This document shows, one piece after another, positions 7,109 to 9,661 of a DNA stretch of 9,661 nt. The notes beneath the pieces were generated by a model that saw nothing but the letters and a program-made list of their open reading frames with translations, did not search any database and had not been told where the DNA came from. The position numbers and the translations under genes are program-made. Every line of letters starts with the position of its first letter. Position 1 is the stretch's first letter. Source of the stretch: JBHIBA01 sp046758845 (GTDB taxonomy: Bacteria > UBA8248 > JACPRG01 > G963555815); the NCBI GenBank assembly GCA_046758845.1, contig JBHIBA010000172.1, forward strand, positions 1 through 9,661, read 5' to 3'.

Positions 7109-8287
7109 TCAGAGGGATCGGGCCGCCTTTAAGCGCTGCATCTGGTTGGTGCCGTCGGAGTGGAAGAAGGAGGCCGCATCCCGCAGGCACTTTTCGACGG
7201 GCGCCTCGGTCATATAGCCCATACCGCCCCACACCTCCATGGCCAGCTTGCAGACTTTGAAGGCCGCCTCGGACACAAAAACCTTCGTCATCGCGCTGTA
7301 TTTCGGATCCAGGGGTTCGACGTGCTCGTTTTGCCAGGCCGCGCGCCAGATGTAATTCCGCGACGCCTCGATCAGCATGTACATCTCGGTCAGCATGAGC
7401 TGAATGGCTTGGTGCTCGATGATGGGCTTTCCGCCCTGGATGCGGTTCCGGGCGTACTCCAGCGTCTCCTCGTAGGCCCGCCGGGCGGGCCCTAAGACGG
7501 TGGCGGCCGCCTGGACGTGACTCGCCTTGGCCAGGTCCTTCTGGAGCTGGAATGCCTGGTTCACCTCACCGAGGACGTCGCGCTCATGGATGCGGCAGTC
7601 CTCGAAGATGAGCTCGGCGTTCTGGATGAGCCGCTGACCCATCTTGTCGTGGACCCGGCCTATGGAAAACCCGGGCGTGTCTTTGCCGACGATGAAGCCG
7701 GTCACACCTTTGTCGATCCCCACAGTCTTGTCCGTCCGGGCCGAGATGAAATAGATGCTCGCGACGCCGCCGTTGGAGATGAAGTGCTTCATTCCGTTGA
7801 GAACCCACCACTCCCCTTCCTTCCGGGCGCGGAGCTGCATGCCCATTTTCGGGCCCAGGGCGACGCCAGTGTTGTCCGAACCGTGGTTGGGCTCGGTTGC
7901 GCCCTTGGCCAGCACGCACCGGGGGTCCTCCAGGAACCTGGGGAGCCAACGGGCCCGCTGCTCCTCGTTCATCAGTTCGGTCAACATGTAACTGAACTTC
8001 CAAGTCTGGTCGAAGATCACGGCCACGCCCAGGTCCCCCACCGCCAACTCCTCCCCCACAATGGCAAGGGTGAGGATGTCCGCCCCGCCTCCTCCCATCT
8101 GCTCGGGGATCGCCAGAGTTCGAAGACCCAGCTTTGACGCCTTCTCCACAATGTCCCAGGGGAACCTCTGGGCGGGGTCCTGGATTCGGTCCCGCTCGCC
8201 TGCGACGGGCCTGATCTCTCTGTTGACGAATTCGCGCGTCATTTTTTGAAGGGCGACCTGGTTTTCGGAGAGCCGAAAGTCAACCAC
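7109..8287 (-). CDS. Acyl-CoA dehydrogenase (FAD-dependent), Asp at the catalytic-base position
   Basis: A 392-residue acyl-CoA dehydrogenase that would oxidise an acyl-CoA to the 2,3-enoyl-CoA, passing electrons to ETF in the cytoplasm. The family's order is complete: N-terminal helical domain, a TEPNHGSD motif from about residue 131, WWVLNGMKHFISNG (about 160-173) in the beta domain, and the C-terminal helical domain with EVWGGMGYMTEAPVEKCLRDA (from about 351). The MCAD-type catalytic Glu normally lies in an EGT motif near residue 376. Here the motif is SDGTNQ with Asp378. No Glu is apparent at the alternative isovaleryl-CoA dehydrogenase position. GTG 8287 is chosen because AAAGGAG sits 6 nt upstream and it gives the usual length; an upstream in-frame start at 8356 adds 23 residues of no visible domain. 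It is transcribed divergently from the MoaD-like/molybdoenzyme pair. The substrate cannot be named; an aromatic or alicyclic acyl-CoA is possible. Confidence 0.9.
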   Translation of the reverse strand: MVDFRLSENQVALQKMTREFVNREIRPVAGERDRIQDPAQRFPWDIVEKASKLGLRTLAIPEQMGGGGADILTLAIVGEELAVGDLGVAVIFDQTWKFSYMLTELMNEEQRARWLPRFLEDPRCVLAKGATEPNHGSDNTGVALGPKMGMQLRARKEGEWWVLNGMKHFISNGGVASIYFISARTDKTVGIDKGVTGFIVGKDTPGFSIGRVHDKMGQRLIQNAELIFEDCRIHERDVLGEVNQAFQLQKDLAKASHVQAAATVLGPARRAYEETLEYARNRIQGGKPIIEHQAIQLMLTEMYMLIEASRNYIWRAAWQNEHVEPLDPKYSAMTKVFVSEAAFKVCKLAMEVWGGMGYMTEAPVEKCLRDAASFFHSDGTNQMQRLKAARSL

Positions 8288-8634
8288 GACGTGCTCCTTT
8301 CCCTTGGAGGTCCCGGAAGTTCCAAAAGGCCGAGTATGGCAACGAGGATCGGACACATGAGATCATGACGCCATGATCGAGATCAAGTCCTGCAAACGGC
8401 TTTGCCGGGCGACCGAACGAAGGTCCTGGCCCTTGCCGTCTCGGTGGGTTCAGAGAAACGCCATTCGGTCTTCGCTCACACCGGAAAGGCCTCTTTGTCC
8501 CCTTCCAAGAAGGAGGACGGGTGCCCTCGGGGCCGTGCGAATAATTCCACGAAACTGATCCAGATCATGGTGGCGCGGCCTTGATTACATCTAACTTCAC
8601 TAAAGCCGAAGATTCGCAGGGGGGGGACGGCAAA
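8288..8634. other. Divergent intergenic region, acyl-CoA dehydrogenase / moaD-like
   Basis: About 347 bp between two outward-reading genes, so it should contain both promoters. It holds the operator-like palindrome near 8361-8378. Short open frames on both strands (for example plus 8402-8584) have no recognisable domain and are not called. No clear -35/-10 pair stands out. The segment from about 8540 onward is less GC-rich than the rest. Confidence 0.45.
8359..8385. promoter_or_regulatory. Operator-like palindrome in the divergent promoter region
   Basis: GATCATG (8361-8367) and CATGATC (8372-8378) form a perfect 7-bp inverted repeat with a 4-bp spacer. It is framed by direct repeats GAGATCA at 8359-8365 and 8379-8385, exactly 20 bp (two helical turns) apart. 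It lies 74 bp upstream of the acyl-CoA dehydrogenase GTG and could bind a dimeric TetR- or GntR-type repressor serving one or both divergent units. No regulator gene is in the window, so the binding protein is unknown. Confidence 0.4.
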
Positions 8635-8973
8635 TTGGCCTCGATACCACATCAGAGCAATCCACAAATCGGCATACTTGCAAGGATTTACTATCAAGGT
8701 CTTCTTTATCGGATCGTTGGCAAACACGAGGAATGCCTCTCCCTATCGAAGTCAAGCCATTTGGGAAGTTTGATCGCATCCCTGGTTGAGCGCTACGGGG
8801 CGGACTTGTCTCAGGCCCTGCTCACGCCGGCGGGAGAGCTTCGCCCGAACGTGGGCATCCTCGTAGATGGCCTGAATCCGATCCGCAGGGGGGGTCTCGC
8901 CTATCCTCTAGGAGATGGCAAGGCCTGCACTGTCGAGATCGCGCTCCTGGGATCGCCTCCCGTAGGGGGGTGA
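8635..8973 (+). CDS. MoaD/ThiS-like ubiquitin-fold sulfur carrier
   Basis: A small protein of 112 residues from TTG 8635, or 130 from TTG 8581. The body from about residue 13 reads like MoaD: an opening beta strand (ILARIYYQGLLYRI), a helix (LGSLIASLVERYG), a GELRPNVGILVDGLN strand-turn near 67-81, PLGDG (91-95), a last strand VEIALL, and the C-terminus SPPVGG ending exactly on Gly-Gly. MoaD-family proteins are adenylated and thiocarboxylated on that Gly-Gly to supply sulfur for the molybdopterin dithiolene. Typical MoaD is 80-95 residues, so the first dozen or so residues may be non-coding. No in-frame ATG or GTG exists near the beginning; a G-rich stretch precedes TTG 8635. The stop is 30 bp before the molybdoenzyme gene, so they form one transcript. 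A dedicated role in that enzyme's Mo or W cofactor is the inference. Confidence 0.7.
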   Translation: MASIPHQSNPQIGILARIYYQGLLYRIVGKHEECLSLSKSSHLGSLIASLVERYGADLSQALLTPAGELRPNVGILVDGLNPIRRGGLAYPLGDGKACTVEIALLGSPPVGG

Positions 8974-9003
8974 CCGAAGCTTTTTTCGGGGAGATATCGA
9001 ATC

Positions 9004-9661
9004 ATGGACCCCACGCAAAGAGCAGCGAAGCCGTCCGAGGATGTCTGGCTCTCCACCGCTTGTGACATGTGCTACAACGCCTGCTCGATTCGGGTGCATC
9101 GGGTGAACGGCACGGCCGTGAATATCGAAGGCATCCCGGAAGCCCCGCCCAACTACGGCAAGGTGTGCGCCAAAGGGAACGCGGGCCTGATGAACCTCTA
9201 CAACCCGGCGCGGATCACCCGGCCCCTGCTTCGCAGCAATCCGCAGAAAGGCTTCGGCGAAGACCCGGGCTGGAAGGAGGTCTCTTTGGAGGAGGCCATG
9301 GGGCTCATTGTCGAGAAGCTCAAGGCCGTACGCGCCAAAGACCCCCGGCAACTGATAGGGGCCACGTTCGACGGCCACTCCCGAATCCCCTTCTGGGCCT
9401 TCCTCAGCGGCTTCGGCACGCCGAACTACACCACCGTCTCGGCGGGCTTTTTCTGCGGCAACGGCGTCCATCCGGTTGCCTATATCGTCACCGGCTCCAA
9501 CGACATGCACCCCGACATCAGTCACTGCCGCTACATGATCCAGTTCGGGACGCATTTCGGATTCGTCTCCCAGTACAACGCCATGGGCCTGGCTCAGGAG
9601 CTCTCCGAGGCGCGGGACCGGGGGATGCGGCTGGTGGTGATCGACCCGGTGCTTTCGACCC
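9004..9661 (+). CDS. Molybdopterin oxidoreductase, cytoplasmic type, 3' truncated by window end
   Basis: The first 219 residues of a Mo/W-bisPGD enzyme of the DMSO reductase superfamily; the reading frame runs off the window. The [4Fe-4S] site is C20/C23/C27 with C55 (CX2CX3CX27C), followed by AKGNAG with K57. An NPQKGFGEDPGW...SLEEA stretch near 79-98 is typical of the PsrA/ArrA-like branch. C151 in SAGFFCGNGVHP falls about where the metal-binding residue is expected and is the best candidate ligand; His156 and Cys175 are nearby. The N-terminus (MDPTQRAAKPSED) has no Tat or Sec signal, unlike napA in this window, so the enzyme should be cytoplasmic. ATG 9004 has GGGGAG 10 nt upstream. It follows the MoaD-like gene by 30 bp. 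The substrate cannot be assigned. Polysulfide, arsenate or acetylene hydratase-type chemistry are all family options. Confidence 0.85.
   Translation, partial: MDPTQRAAKPSEDVWLSTACDMCYNACSIRVHRVNGTAVNIEGIPEAPPNYGKVCAKGNAGLMNLYNPARITRPLLRSNPQKGFGEDPGWKEVSLEEAMGLIVEKLKAVRAKDPRQLIGATFDGHSRIPFWAFLSGFGTPNYTTVSAGFFCGNGVHPVAYIVTGSNDMHPDISHCRYMIQFGTHFGFVSQYNAMGLAQELSEARDRGMRLVVIDPVLST

Noticed and set aside
6754..7128. Minus-strand open frame after the acyl-CoA dehydrogenase stop
   Set aside because: Only a TTG start, no ribosome site or domain, and the opposite strand is equally open; possible gene remnant but nothing supports it.
8402..8584. Short plus-strand open frame before the MoaD-like gene
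   Set aside because: A VLALAVSVGS start briefly suggested a NifX-like cofactor protein, but the expected following motifs are absent and the frame ends after 60 codons.
8476..8727. Minus-strand open frame of 83 codons overlapping the MoaD-like gene
   Set aside because: The plus-strand frame has a recognisable MoaD-like pattern ending in Gly-Gly; this one has no features.

Overview
The window comes from a GC-rich, Gram-negative-type bacterium with anaerobic respiration. It has Tat-exported molybdoenzymes and ferredoxins, a periplasmic c-type cytochrome, and an acyl-CoA dehydrogenase. Nothing here fixes the phylum. The mix of features is reminiscent of Desulfobacterota, NC10 or other uncultured anaerobes, but that is only an impression. 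No rRNA, tRNA, CRISPR array or intact transposase was seen.

Minus strand, about 6.8 kb down to 0.18 kb: a periplasmic nitrate reductase-like (Nap) respiratory operon. The order is a secreted diheme cytochrome c, napA (translationally coupled to the cytochrome), a 240-bp gap, napG, napH, and a second diverged NapG-like four-cluster ferredoxin in the position where NapF sits in napAGH-F operons. The ferredoxins and the membrane polyferredoxin NapH would take electrons from quinol. The class I-type diheme cytochrome could pass them to NapA in the periplasm, because no NapB, NapC or NapD is visible here. A perfect FNR-like palindrome with a well-placed -10 hexamer lies about 190 bp upstream of the cytochrome, consistent with anaerobic control.

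The napA-napG gap is almost entirely one highly structured element of about 171 bp. It has 12-bp terminal inverted repeats flanked by TA dinucleotides, which looks like a MITE of the mariner/IS630 type. Inside is a nested pair of GTAG-headed palindromes resembling REP/BIME units. The napA stop codon is built from the flanking TA plus the first base of the element. A second palindromic interspersed-repeat-like element ends the operon at the left window edge.

Right part: a minus-strand acyl-CoA dehydrogenase (Asp where the usual catalytic Glu sits) faces a divergent plus-strand pair. That pair is a MoaD/ThiS-like sulfur carrier ending in Gly-Gly and, 30 bp on, the 5' part of a molybdopterin oxidoreductase without a signal peptide, cut by the window end. 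The shared 347-bp intergenic region holds a strong operator-like palindrome. This suggests a cytoplasmic Mo/W enzyme with its own dedicated cofactor sulfur carrier, possibly linked to acyl-CoA metabolism. The two blocks are separated by about 545 bp without a convincing gene.
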